Positions 54,465-62,823 of a stretch of DNA of 64,000 nucleotides are shown piece after piece. A model generated the notes under the pieces. It was not told where the DNA came from and did no database searches. It saw only the letters and a list, made by a program, of their open reading frames with translations. Source of the stretch: Antrihabitans auranticaus. Its GTDB lineage: Bacteria > Actinomycetota > Actinomycetes > Mycobacteriales > Mycobacteriaceae. The stretch covers positions 1-64,000 of the forward strand of contig NZ_JAEMNW010000004.1 in assembly GCF_016481275.1 (NCBI RefSeq), given 5' to 3'. Position 1 is the stretch's first letter, and every line of letters begins with the position of its first letter. The position numbers and the translations under genes were made by a program.

Positions 54465-55021
54465 TTCGCGAATTGTTCTGCGAAAGTCGTGATCAGCTGG
54501 GTCAGCGGTTTCGGGTCGAATTGAGTCGAAACCGCTGCCACCAGCCTGCAGCCGAACTCCGCGGTGCCGAGCAGGAAACTCGCGACTGTCCCCGGGTCCA
54601 GGTCGCTCTGTGTGCCTTTCAGCATCAGACCGAGAGCAACCATGGAGGTGGTCTGCTCCAGGAGGCGGCTGCGGGCACCGACGATCTGTTCGCGCAGATC
54701 GTCAGGTGCGTCGGTTCCGGAGTCCAGGATGAGTCGCCACCGTGCCGGATTGGCGGCCACCAACGCGACGAAAGACTTTCCGGCGCCGATGAAATCGGTG
54801 TTCGGTCCGGCCGCGAGCAGTACCGTCGAAACGGTCGCCAATAGCTCGGCCAGGCCACGTTCGTGCTCGCGTGCAAGGAGTGCGGCCAACAGTTCGGCGC
54901 GCGAAGGATACATTTCCGTCGCGTCGATTCCCGTCTGTTGTTCGACGCTCGTCAGCGACAGAGTCGACAGACCGTCGGAACCGACGATGGTCAACGCCGC
55001 ATCCAACAGTTGGTCACTCAC
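54461..55021 (-). CDS. TetR-like transcriptional regulator
   Basis: A 186-residue protein. The N-terminal helices SDQLLDAALTIVGSDGLSTL and SLTSVEQQTGIDATEMYPSRAEL have TetR spacing, although the recognition helix (TGIDATEMY) departs from the usual G-x-LY-x-HF form. The C-terminal effector domain is helical. It is convergent with the acyl-CoA dehydrogenase, with a 4-base overlap. It is a candidate, not proven, for the repressor acting on the 52495-52531 sites. Confidence 0.75.
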   Translation of the reverse strand: MSDQLLDAALTIVGSDGLSTLSLTSVEQQTGIDATEMYPSRAELLAALLAREHERGLAELLATVSTVLLAAGPNTDFIGAGKSFVALVAANPARWRLILDSGTDAPDDLREQIVGARSRLLEQTTSMVALGLMLKGTQSDLDPGTVASFLLGTAEFGCRLVAAVSTQFDPKPLTQLITTFAEQFAN

Positions 55022-55143
55022 GAACCGGTCCTCCCATGATCTGGGTCACACCCCACGCCTGGGACTACCGTACTCCGAAGTGGCGTCCGCCTTCGGCGCT
55101 CCGCAATTGAACGCCGAACAGTCCAACCGCTTCAGGAGCACAC

Positions 55144-57177
55144 GTGTGGCGCAGGTTCACCGAACGAGGTCGGCCGAATCGCGCCCGCACCCCCGAAGCC
55201 TGCACACCGCTCTTCCCGAACGCGAGAGTGATCCGGTCGCGGCTTTCCGACTGTGCCTACGAGGCGAGCGCACACACGGCGCTCGCCGTGCACATGGCTG
55301 ACGCGACCGGTCGCGCCCTGTTGGTCGAGGGTGGTTCCGGCGTCGGCAAGACGCAGTTGGGTACAGCGCTGGCGACCGCTGCGAACGCCCGCCTGATCCG
55401 TTTGCAGTGCTACGACGGCATCGGTCAGGACGAAGCCCTCTATGCGTGGAACCACTGCAAACAAATTCTGCGGCTGCAGAATTCGGTGACCACGTCCGCT
55501 CCCGATGTCTTCGGCGCCGAATTCCTGCTCGATCGACCGCTTCTCGCCGCGCTACGCGGTGACGAGCCGACCGTGCTGCTGATCGACGAAATCGACAAGG
55601 CGCACTTGGAGTTCGACGCATTGCTGCTCGAAGTGCTCAGCGACTTTGCGATCACGATCACCGAGTACGGCACGGTCGCGGCGACTCGCAGGCCGCTGGT
55701 AATCATCACGTCGGGTGGCACGCGCGAGTTGTCCGACGCGCTGCGCCGGCGGTGCCACTTTCTGCATCTGCCTGCGCCCTCGAAGGGTATGACGCGGCGG
55801 ATACTGGACCGCCGGGTTCCCGAAGCGCGTCGGCTGCCAGGCAGTTTCGTCGAGCACGTTGCAGATTTCGTCGACGCACTGCGAGACAACGGTCTTTCGT
55901 GCGGTGTCTCGGGTCTGGTCGACGCCGTTGCCGCGGTCGGCTACATCGATCGCGATGATCGCGAACAGCTTCGGGAAGCGTTGTGTTGCACACTCGTTCA
56001 CAAGGAGGTCGAATTGCCGACCTTCCGTGCGTTGTTCGACCTGTGGTTTCCTGCGCGCGGATCGACCGATCGCCCGGTACCGGACGCCGGCACGCTCGAG
56101 CACGTCGCCGACTCGCTCGCCGACCCCGACGCAGGCAGCGTAGACATGAACGCGCTTGCCGCCGAGCTTGTTTCGGAGTTCGGCGAATATCGGAGTCTCG
56201 ACGGTGAGTCCTACTCGGCGCTGCAGGTGGTCCGGGCTCTGAACCCCGAAGCGATGGCCGACCGGGTCGCGCTACAGCTCGGCATGACGATGCCGAACTC
56301 GCCGTTCAACTCGGCAGTCGCGGAACGCACGGCGCGACAGCGCGTCGCCGAACTGCGTCAGGCGGTGGTCGGCGAAACGAATAGACTTGTTGCGCAGCGG
56401 CGTTCGCGCGAACGAGTCGCCGAATACGCGGTGCCGCGTACGACCCCGGTCGACCTCGACAGGGCCGTCGACGGCTCTGAGCTGGCAGCCGTCCGGCGGG
56501 CAGTCGTCGAGCTGGGGCGGATTCTCGCGGTCCGGCAGGCGTCCCAACGCCGCCGAGCGCGGGCGGGGGAGATCGACCTGCGACGAACGCTGCGCAAGTC
56601 GATGTCGACCGGCGGGGTGCCGATCACCCTGCTGCGCCGCCGACCTCGAGTGTCGAGGCCGGAACTCGTTGTACTGTGCGATATGTCGAGCTCGGTATCC
56701 GAGTTCAGCTACTTCACGCTGATTCTCGTGGATGCGCTCCGCGCCGCCTTCTCCAGAGTTCGGATCTTCGCGTTCGTCGACACCATCGACGAAGTCACGT
56801 ATCTGTTCAAAGCGGGCGCGGACCTCAACGCAGCGGTTGCGCGACTCAACGTCGAGGCCGACATCGGCATCGGCCAGCGATCCGATTACGGCCGTTCGCT
56901 CGCGGGGTTCGAGGCCGAGTATCCCGATGCGGTGACGTCGAAAACGTCGCTGCTGGTGATCGGCGATGCCCGTAGCAACAATTTCGACCCACGCGCCGAC
57001 GTGGTCGGTCGGCTGGTGGCCACCGCGAAGCAGGCGCATTGGCTGAATCCGGAACGCGAGACACAGTGGGGGACCGGTGATTCTGCGGCCACCGAGTATC
57101 AGCGCGAGATCGTCATGCACGAGTGCCGCAATGCGACTCAGCTGGCCGACGTGGTCGGCGGGTTGATCGAAATATAG
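55144..57177 (+). CDS. Fused MoxR-type AAA+ ATPase and VWA (CoxE-like) protein
   Basis: A 677-residue protein joining two proteins that are usually separate. Residues 45-310 are a MoxR-type ATPase: Walker A GGSGVGKT (63-70), Walker B VLLIDEIDKA (about 141-149), then sensor regions (IITSGGTRELSDALRRRC). An Arg-rich linker follows (about 380-480). Residues 500-677 are a VWA domain with the metal-site motif CDMSSSVSE (Asp513) and GDARSNN near the end, as in CoxE-type proteins. Separate MoxR-VWA pairs act as chaperones that insert metal or activate partner enzymes. The partner here is not obvious. AGGAG lies 6 bases before the GTG. The long inverted repeat at 57203 follows. Confidence 0.85.
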   Translation: MWRRFTERGRPNRARTPEACTPLFPNARVIRSRLSDCAYEASAHTALAVHMADATGRALLVEGGSGVGKTQLGTALATAANARLIRLQCYDGIGQDEALYAWNHCKQILRLQNSVTTSAPDVFGAEFLLDRPLLAALRGDEPTVLLIDEIDKAHLEFDALLLEVLSDFAITITEYGTVAATRRPLVIITSGGTRELSDALRRRCHFLHLPAPSKGMTRRILDRRVPEARRLPGSFVEHVADFVDALRDNGLSCGVSGLVDAVAAVGYIDRDDREQLREALCCTLVHKEVELPTFRALFDLWFPARGSTDRPVPDAGTLEHVADSLADPDAGSVDMNALAAELVSEFGEYRSLDGESYSALQVVRALNPEAMADRVALQLGMTMPNSPFNSAVAERTARQRVAELRQAVVGETNRLVAQRRSRERVAEYAVPRTTPVDLDRAVDGSELAAVRRAVVELGRILAVRQASQRRRARAGEIDLRRTLRKSMSTGGVPITLLRRRPRVSRPELVVLCDMSSSVSEFSYFTLILVDALRAAFSRVRIFAFVDTIDEVTYLFKAGADLNAAVARLNVEADIGIGQRSDYGRSLAGFEAEYPDAVTSKTSLLVIGDARSNNFDPRADVVGRLVATAKQAHWLNPERETQWGTGDSAATEYQREIVMHECRNATQLADVVGGLIEI

Positions 57178-57202
57178 GCGATGGTCGTCCCAATTTCCCT
57201 GA

Positions 57203-57276
57203 GCCGCACCCCGACTCGGGAGTCGCACCTGAAATGGGGCCCTAAATTCGGTGCGACTCCCGAGTCGGGGTGCGGC
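57203..57276. repeat. 27-base perfect inverted repeat (possible bidirectional terminator or REP-like element)
   Basis: The arms 57203-57229 and 57250-57276 are exact reverse complements of 27 bases, beginning GCCGCACCCCGACTCGGGAG. They are separated by 20 bases containing GGGCCC. It lies between two convergent genes. RNA from either strand would form a very strong hairpin. No long T-run follows, so it may be a mobile-type repeat rather than a simple terminator. Confidence 0.9.
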
Positions 57277-57324
57277 GGAGCGAGATTGGTGGCGGAGCGA
57301 GATTGGCGGCCGGAGCGAGATTGG
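57276..57324 (+). repeat. Three direct repeats CGGAGCGAGATTGG
   Basis: The 14-base word occurs at 57276-57289, 57293-57306 and 57311-57324, immediately after the inverted repeat. The spacing is 17-18 bases. It has no coding potential that I can see. Confidence 0.85.
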
Positions 57325-57342
57325 CGGCCGGTGCCCGAGCGT

Positions 57343-58194
57343 CTAGTCCTTTTCGCTGACCGCCAGCACCCGGCTCTCGTAGTCGGCCCGCCCGGCGTGG
57401 TCGACGTGGTTCAGTGCGCGGTCATCGCCGAGGACTTTGCGCACGATGTTGACGAGCCGCTCGGGCGCAACCGCCAGGCCGACGTCGAGGGCGGAAAGGT
57501 AACCGGGGACCGGTGTTTCGGCTGCGCGGTTACGGACCGTTGCGAGGATTGCGGCGGCGATGTCCTCCGGATCGACGGTCGGCATGCCGTGACCCAGTTG
57601 GATTCCGGACGAGAGTCCGGTGCGAACCGCGGACGGGAGGATGGTGCTCACGCTGATTCCGTGGGGTGCGAATTCGACGCGAGCGGCGGCGGACAGTCCG
57701 ACGGCGGCGAACTTGCTCGCGTTGTAGATGACGAGGCCGGGGACCGGCAGCTTCCCGGCGAGCGAAGCGACGTTGACGACGTGTCCCGCACCGCGCTCGA
57801 TCATGCCCGGTACGACAGCCCGCATCCCATGGCTCAGGCCGAGCACGTTGATGTCCATCGTGGCTTCGATGATCGAATCGCGTTCGTCGAGGAGGGCTGC
57901 AACGGGCATGATGCCAGCGTTGTTCACGAGGATGTCGACCCGCCCCAACTCGCCGACCACGTCGTCCCACGAGGTGCGCGACCGGACGTCGAGCGTATGG
58001 GCCGACGCGCGACCGCCGATTGCGGCCGCGGCAGCCTTCGCCGCTGGGAAGTCGACGTCGGCGAGCGCAACGCGCGCGCCCTTCTCGGCGAACAGTTCCG
58101 CGGTGGCACGGCCGATGCCGCGGCCTGCGCCCGTGATCAGGACGGTGGAGTCGCGCAACGAGATTGCGGGATAGGAGTTTCCGAAGAATGCCAT
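57343..58194 (-). CDS. Short-chain dehydrogenase/reductase
   Basis: A 283-residue SDR oxidoreductase using NAD(P)(H). The cofactor motif is VLITGAGRGIGRATAE (about 18-33), with LVNNAGI in the middle. The catalytic Ser is in VVNVASLAG and the Tyr-x3-Lys pair in IYNASKFA. The substrate is unknown. An Asp after the second strand (LADVDF) suggests NAD preference. It is 47 bases downstream of the patatin gene on the same strand, so it is probably in the same operon under the TetR at 59253. Confidence 0.9.
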   Translation of the reverse strand: MAFFGNSYPAISLRDSTVLITGAGRGIGRATAELFAEKGARVALADVDFPAAKAAAAAIGGRASAHTLDVRSRTSWDDVVGELGRVDILVNNAGIMPVAALLDERDSIIEATMDINVLGLSHGMRAVVPGMIERGAGHVVNVASLAGKLPVPGLVIYNASKFAAVGLSAAARVEFAPHGISVSTILPSAVRTGLSSGIQLGHGMPTVDPEDIAAAILATVRNRAAETPVPGYLSALDVGLAVAPERLVNIVRKVLGDDRALNHVDHAGRADYESRVLAVSEKD

Positions 58195-58241
58195 AGTCTG
58201 CTCAGTCCTTTGGTCGGTTGGTGTCGTCAGGCGGAGTGTCG

Positions 58242-59183
58242 TCAGGCGAAGGCGCCGTGACGGACCTTGTCGTCGATCTGTTTGCGGGTACTCACGGTGG
58301 CGTGTTCGAGGGTCGCGATCCGCCGCGACGGGTCCATAAAGTTCGGTCCCATCACCGCGAGGTCGTCAGCCGTGGCGTCGATTCGGATCACGCGCGCTCC
58401 GGCTTGTTCGAGCGTGGCGACTTCCGCATCGAGTCCGCTGCTCATCCAGCCGCGGAGAGCGAGTCGCTCGACGAAATCCAGCCCAGCGCCGGGGATGCGT
58501 CCCGTCGACGCCATCGGTGCGAGGACGATCACCTCGTCGAGGCCCGCACCGGCGACGAGATCGACCGATGCGGTCGATGCAACGCCGCCGTCGACGTACC
58601 GGTTGCCGGCGATCTCGACTGGCGGAAACCATCCTGGGATGCCCCACGACGCGCGCAACGCCTGTGAGATTGTCGCGCGCGGTGCCCCGGGTGAACCGAA
58701 AGCGACACGATGGCCGTTGCCGTAATCCATCGCGATGAGCCAGGTTGCGGGATGCGGCACCCAGTCGCGACCGGGATTCAACCGAGTGGCGAGCCGATCG
58801 AGCCAGGCGGCGTCGCCGCGACCGACCGGAAGCAAACCTGACGCTGCTCGGAGGCTGAGACCCGTAGTCGCGAGTCGCAGCGATCCGAGTGCGGGTCGCG
58901 GAATCGGTGGGAATCGGCCGGGTGCGTCCGACAGGTGGTCGATGAGGGCCGGATGTGTCGTTGTGCCGAGTTGCATCCGGTGGATCTCGTCGACGCTCAC
59001 TCCGCTGCCCAGCATGGTCACCAGTTCGGCACCCGCTGATGTGCCCGCGAGGAGGTCGGCTTCACGCGGATCCCAGTCGAGGCGTTCTTGCAGGGCTTTG
59101 AGCGCGGCGACCGTCCACGCGGCACCCAGGGTGCCACCACATCCGATAACCAAGCCGCGACGTCGTTGTCTACTTTCAGGCAT
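58242..59183 (-). CDS. Patatin-like phospholipase
   Basis: A 313-residue lipid acyl hydrolase. The oxyanion segment is GCGGTLGAAW (about 14-23), the nucleophile Ser49 is in LLAGTSAGAEL, and the dyad Asp is in RYVDGGVAS. No signal peptide or membrane helix is seen, so it is cytosolic or peripheral. It is the first gene of the patatin-SDR pair and divergent from a TetR gene. The region between them contains an operator-like palindrome and a leaderless promoter. Confidence 0.9.
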   Translation of the reverse strand: MPESRQRRRGLVIGCGGTLGAAWTVAALKALQERLDWDPREADLLAGTSAGAELVTMLGSGVSVDEIHRMQLGTTTHPALIDHLSDAPGRFPPIPRPALGSLRLATTGLSLRAASGLLPVGRGDAAWLDRLATRLNPGRDWVPHPATWLIAMDYGNGHRVAFGSPGAPRATISQALRASWGIPGWFPPVEIAGNRYVDGGVASTASVDLVAGAGLDEVIVLAPMASTGRIPGAGLDFVERLALRGWMSSGLDAEVATLEQAGARVIRIDATADDLAVMGPNFMDPSRRIATLEHATVSTRKQIDDKVRHGAFA

Positions 59184-59189
59184 CTCCAG

Positions 59190-59195
59190 AAACTA
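59190..59195 (-). promoter_or_regulatory. Candidate -10 element of the patatin gene
   Basis: TAGTTT on the minus strand lies 6 bases before the ATG at 59183. The intervening CTGGAG could also act as a ribosome site. Confidence 0.45.
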
Positions 59196-59206
59196 TCAGA
59201 ATTCAG

Positions 59207-59219
59207 ATACCATTGGTAT
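59207..59219. promoter_or_regulatory. Operator-like palindrome between patatin and TetR genes
   Basis: ATACCA-T-TGGTAT is a perfect palindrome with a single central base. It lies 24 bases upstream of the patatin start and 34 bases before the TetR ATG, overlapping where the divergent promoters must be. Confidence 0.7.
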
Positions 59220-59252
59220 GTCTAACTTCCACGAGTGCGCGAGGAGTGGTCG

Positions 59253-59891
59253 ATGACCCGCCTGACCAGGACCGAAAGCCAAGCGCGCACCCGCGCCGAC
59301 CTTGTCGCGGCGGCTCGCGACCTCTTTCTCGCGGACGGCTTTGCCAAAACATCGCTCGAGAGCGTCGCGGACGCGGCGGGTTACTCGAAGGGCGCTGTGT
59401 ACTCGAATTTCCGGAACAAGAAAGAGCTGTGCCTCGAGGTCCTCGAGCTGATTCACGTGAGCAAGTTCGGTGAGGTATCGGAGTTGCTTGCGGGCGGCGC
59501 GACGGTCGAGCAGAGCCTCGAGCGGTTCCAGGCCTGGGCAGAGCGCACGCTCGGCGACGTCGGCTGGACGATGCTCGAATTCGAGTTCGCGGTCGTCGCC
59601 CGTGCGGATCCGGAGCTCCAGGCCTCGCTGGTCGCGAGCCTCGGCGTCGCACGCCGAATGGTCGCGTCGATCTTGGAGTCGTTCGCGGAGTCGCTCGGCG
59701 TCACCCTTCCCATTCCGATCGACGATGCCGCAGGCAGTTTGCTGAGCCTTGGAATCGGCCTCGGCATCCAGCGCGCCGTCGATCCGACCATCTCCGCCCG
59801 GTTCATCACCGACGGCCTGCGGATGCTGATCGCGCTTGCCAGTGTGGGCGACCTCGCGTCGAGCAAAATTGCTCTTGGTGCCAGGCCGTAG
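59253..59891 (+). CDS. TetR family transcriptional regulator
   Basis: A 212-residue regulator with a clear N-terminal DNA-binding domain (RADLVAAARDLFLADGF and ESVADAAGYSKGAVYSNFRNK). The C-terminal domain is of the type with an AWAERTLGDVGWTMLEFEF core. GAGGAG lies 6 bases before the ATG at 59253; the frame opens at 59235. It probably represses itself and the divergent patatin-SDR genes through the palindrome at 59207. Confidence 0.92.
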   Translation: MTRLTRTESQARTRADLVAAARDLFLADGFAKTSLESVADAAGYSKGAVYSNFRNKKELCLEVLELIHVSKFGEVSELLAGGATVEQSLERFQAWAERTLGDVGWTMLEFEFAVVARADPELQASLVASLGVARRMVASILESFAESLGVTLPIPIDDAAGSLLSLGIGLGIQRAVDPTISARFITDGLRMLIALASVGDLASSKIALGARP

Positions 59892-59918
59892 TGAAATGAT
59901 TGTCGATCAGGAGGTTCG

Positions 59919-60179
59919 ATGACAACGGAGTTGTCCGAGACGGCGCTGGACCGGTTTTGTGCCGCAACGAGATTGGATCGAAGCGATGTCGAGGGCCTCG
60001 GTGCACTCGACGACGCGCAGTACGAGTTGCTGGCGGTTGCCTACGACGCGGCCCGGCGCAAGCGTGCCAAGGACTTGGGGGAGGCCGCCGAAAACAGCCT
60101 GTCCGTCGTTCCCCGGCTGGTCCGTCCCGCGGTGCGGAAGATCATTTCGTCCCAGGTCGGCGGGGGCAAGAAGCGATGA
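59919..60179 (+). CDS. Small hypothetical protein upstream of the helical-repeat protein
   Basis: An 86-residue mostly helical, soluble protein (LSETALDRFCAATRLDRSDV). It has a basic C-terminus ending GGGKKR. I recognise no family. GGAGG is 6 bases before the ATG. Its TGA overlaps the ATG of the next gene as ATGA, so the two are made together. The Asp/Arg-rich helices resemble short adaptor proteins, but no function can be given. Confidence 0.72.
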   Translation: MTTELSETALDRFCAATRLDRSDVEGLGALDDAQYELLAVAYDAARRKRAKDLGEAAENSLSVVPRLVRPAVRKIISSQVGGGKKR

Positions 60180-61141
60180 CCACCCTTGCCACCCGTGCGG
60201 AGATCGTGAAGCTCGCCCGCGAGCTGATGATCGAGCCTGACGACATAGCCTTCCTCGAAGGCGCCTCGCCGGAGGCCCTGCGGCAATTTCGGAACTCAGT
60301 GCGCCGTCAGATCGACGCGCCGCACAAGAAGATGCTCGGCGCGCTGGCAAAGGCAAGCAGCCTGATCCCGAATTCGATTTCGGCGACCATTGCGACTCGC
60401 CATTTCGGCCCGATGCTGTGCGGGATGGTCGCTGCCGAGCTTCCGCCGGAGAAGGCCAAGGCGATGATCGGGCACCTCGACGTGGACTTCCTCGCCGACG
60501 TCTGTCCCTACATCGATCCCGATGCGGCGACACCGATCATTCGCACTCTCGACACGTCGGTCATGGAACCCGTCATGAAAGTCCTGCTCAGCCGCAAGGA
60601 TTACGTGACGATGGCACGGTTCATAGGCGCGTTGACCGAAGCGCAGTTGCGCGCAATCGTTCCCCTCGTCGAGTCCGGCAAAGACATCCTGATGGCGGCG
60701 TTCAACGCCGAGGACATGAACCGGTTCGACGTCGTGCTTGCCGATCTGCCGGTCACGCGACTGCGCGGGATCATTCAGGCGGCGGTAGACAACGATCTTT
60801 TCGTCGAAACGCTGACCGTTCTCGGACACGTCTCCGACAGCACGCTTGCCCGTATCGCCGACGCCGCGACGGATCTCGGGCCAGAAGTGCTCGCACAGCT
60901 GGTCGAATCCACTTATCGCGCAGAAGCATTCACCGAATTCTTGCCGTTGGCTCGCGTCATGTCGGCAGACAAGCTGCCGATACTCGCCAATCTCGATGTG
61001 TGGCAGGGCGAGTTGCTGACCGCGTCGCTGCGGTCCGCCGACACGGCCGAGGGTCGCGAGGCAGCGGCACGGCTCGTCGGTGCAATCGAAAATGCCGATC
61101 GTCGCGCTGTCGCGGAACGCGAATTGGCGGCAGCGAACTAG
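60176..61141 (+). CDS. Helical-repeat protein resembling the MgtE N-terminal domain, next to corA
   Basis: A 321-residue soluble protein built of helical repeats (AAELPPEKAKAMIGHLDVDF, then CPYIDPDAATPIIRTLD, and others). The repeated pattern of a helix ending in Leu-Asp-Pro/Val-Asp resembles the Mg-sensing N-terminal domain of MgtE. No membrane segment or CBS domain is present. It lies 25 bases before a CorA-type Mg/Co channel. A role as a cytosolic regulator of metal transport is an inference from position and weak likeness only. Confidence 0.65.
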   Translation: MTTLATRAEIVKLARELMIEPDDIAFLEGASPEALRQFRNSVRRQIDAPHKKMLGALAKASSLIPNSISATIATRHFGPMLCGMVAAELPPEKAKAMIGHLDVDFLADVCPYIDPDAATPIIRTLDTSVMEPVMKVLLSRKDYVTMARFIGALTEAQLRAIVPLVESGKDILMAAFNAEDMNRFDVVLADLPVTRLRGIIQAAVDNDLFVETLTVLGHVSDSTLARIADAATDLGPEVLAQLVESTYRAEAFTEFLPLARVMSADKLPILANLDVWQGELLTASLRSADTAEGREAAARLVGAIENADRRAVAERELAAAN

Positions 61142-61166
61142 CGACCGCGCGAGTAGATTTTCGAGG

Positions 61167-62219
61167 GTGTCGACCGGTCCGCGCGATCTCGCTGGAGTTG
61201 TGCCGAGAAACGACGTCGCGATGGACGACTGCGTCGTCGATTGCGCGGTATATGTCGGCGGCGAGCGAACGGTCGGGCACCTGTCGCACCAGGCCGCGCT
61301 CGAGGAGGTGCGGCGCCGGGGTACCGGCTTCTGCTGGGTCGGCCTGTACGAACCGAACGATCGGCAGATGGAGTCCATCGCGACGACATTCGGCCTGCAC
61401 GAGCTGGCGGTCGAGGACGTCGTCCACGCTCATCAGCGGCCGAAGCTCGAACGCTACGACGACCTGGTGTTTCTGGTCCTGCGCACCGTGCAGTACCTCG
61501 AGCACGGGCGGCTCACGGGGGTCAGCCGGATCGTCGATACCGGCGAAATCATGGTGCTCGTCGGTTCCGACTTCGTCATCACCGTCCGGCACGGCGAACA
61601 CACCGGGCTAGCCGGAGTTCGTCACATGCTCGAGGACATGACGGAGCGGCTCGCGCTCGGACCGATGGCCGTGCTGCACGCCGTTGCCGACCACGTCGTC
61701 GACACCTACGTAGACGTGGCGCAGCGCGTGGAGCAGGACATCGACGCCATGGAGCAGACCGTCTTCACGCCGAATCGGAAGATCGAGATCGAGCCGATCT
61801 ACCAGCTGAAGCACGAGATCCTCGAGTTCCGCCGGTCGGTCAATCCGCTTGCGGCGCCGTTGCAAATCCTCGTCTCTCCGGCCGGCGATGTGCCGAAGGA
61901 GATACGCCGCTATCTGCGCGACGTCGCCGACCACCACACCCACGTTGCGGACGAAATCGCGGTTTTCGACGACGCAATGAGCGCGATGATCGGCGCTTCG
62001 CTGGCGAAGGTTGCGACGCAACAAAATTCGGACCTTCGGAAGATCTCCGCGATCGTTGCACTGGCTGCTGTGCCGACGATGTTCGCCGGTGTCTATGGCA
62101 TGAATTTCGAGCACATGCCGGAGTTGTCGTGGACGGTCGGTTATCCGCTGTTGTTGACTCTCGTCGCCACGGTCTGCGTGGGGCTGTTCGTCGTATTTCG
62201 CGTGAAGCGGTGGCTATAG
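61167..62219 (+). CDS. corA: CorA-family magnesium/cobalt transporter
   Basis: A 350-residue channel. The long cytosolic domain ends in two membrane helices, the first preceded by the selectivity motif YGMNFEHMPEL. The long stalk helix is seen as FRRSVNPLAAPLQIL through the VADEIAVFDDAMSAMI region. It passes Mg2+ and perhaps Co2+ inward as a pentamer. The GTG at 61167 (STGPRDLAGVVPRND) is used; the frame opens upstream in the preceding gene, and a Met at 61221 is an alternative. It is in one run with 59919 and 60176. Confidence 0.92.
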   Translation: MSTGPRDLAGVVPRNDVAMDDCVVDCAVYVGGERTVGHLSHQAALEEVRRRGTGFCWVGLYEPNDRQMESIATTFGLHELAVEDVVHAHQRPKLERYDDLVFLVLRTVQYLEHGRLTGVSRIVDTGEIMVLVGSDFVITVRHGEHTGLAGVRHMLEDMTERLALGPMAVLHAVADHVVDTYVDVAQRVEQDIDAMEQTVFTPNRKIEIEPIYQLKHEILEFRRSVNPLAAPLQILVSPAGDVPKEIRRYLRDVADHHTHVADEIAVFDDAMSAMIGASLAKVATQQNSDLRKISAIVALAAVPTMFAGVYGMNFEHMPELSWTVGYPLLLTLVATVCVGLFVVFRVKRWL

Positions 62220-62228
62220 GAGGTTCGC

Positions 62229-62726
62229 ATGACCAGCGGAACCAGGCGCGAAGTCAATCTGCGATTTCTCGCGGAACCCTCGGATGTGAACTTCGGTGGC
62301 AAAGTGCACGGCGGCATGGTGATGAAATGGATCGACCAGGCCGGTTACGCCTGCGCGGCCGGCTGGAGCGGTTGCTACTGCGTCACGGTCTATGTCGGCG
62401 GAATCCGCTTCATTCGCCCGATCCGCATCGGTGACCTCGTCGAAGTGCGCGCGCGAGTGATCTTCACCGGTAACAGCAGCATGCACATCGCGGTCGACGT
62501 GAGCGCTGACGATCCGCGCAGAAGTGCCGCGGAGAAGACGACGCACTGCGTGATCGTCTTCGTCGCGATGGGCGAGGACAGCAGGCCGACGCCGGTGCCG
62601 CACTGGGATCCGATCACCGAGGGCGATCGGGAACTCGAGCAGTACGCGCGCAAGCTCATGAGCCTGCGTACCAGCATCGACGCCGAGGTGGCTCGATTCC
62701 TCGAACCTGCGCACGACGCGCGGTAG
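62229..62726 (+). CDS. Acyl-CoA thioesterase (hotdog fold)
   Basis: A 165-residue hotdog protein of the YciA/BACH group. The catalytic-side motif is FGGKVHGGMVMKWIDQAGYA, with the Asp that activates water, and the following strand VYVGGIRFIRPIRIGDLVEV is typical. It hydrolyses acyl-CoA to free acid and CoA. It starts 9 bases after corA, with AGGAGG 6 bases before the ATG, so it is co-transcribed. The link to metal transport is not functional as far as I can tell. The strong hairpin at 62739 follows. Confidence 0.9.
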   Translation: MTSGTRREVNLRFLAEPSDVNFGGKVHGGMVMKWIDQAGYACAAGWSGCYCVTVYVGGIRFIRPIRIGDLVEVRARVIFTGNSSMHIAVDVSADDPRRSAAEKTTHCVIVFVAMGEDSRPTPVPHWDPITEGDRELEQYARKLMSLRTSIDAEVARFLEPAHDAR

Positions 62727-62738
62727 GCCTGCGCGCCT

Positions 62739-62814
62739 GTGCGCGGTCAGCGAGTCTATGGACTGAACAGAGTCTATGAACTGAACAGGGTCTAGGGACT
62801 CGCCAACCGCGCAC
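62739..62814. terminator. Bidirectional hairpin with internal direct repeats
   Basis: GTGCGCGGTCAGCGAGTC (62739-62756) pairs with GACTCGCCAACCGCGCAC (62797-62814), 16 of 18 positions. The 40-base loop holds two near-identical 18-base repeats, AGTCTATGGACTGAACAG and AGTCTATGAACTGAACAG, and part of a third. It lies between two convergent genes and probably stops both transcripts. Confidence 0.7.
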
Positions 62815-62823
62815 AAGCTCCGC

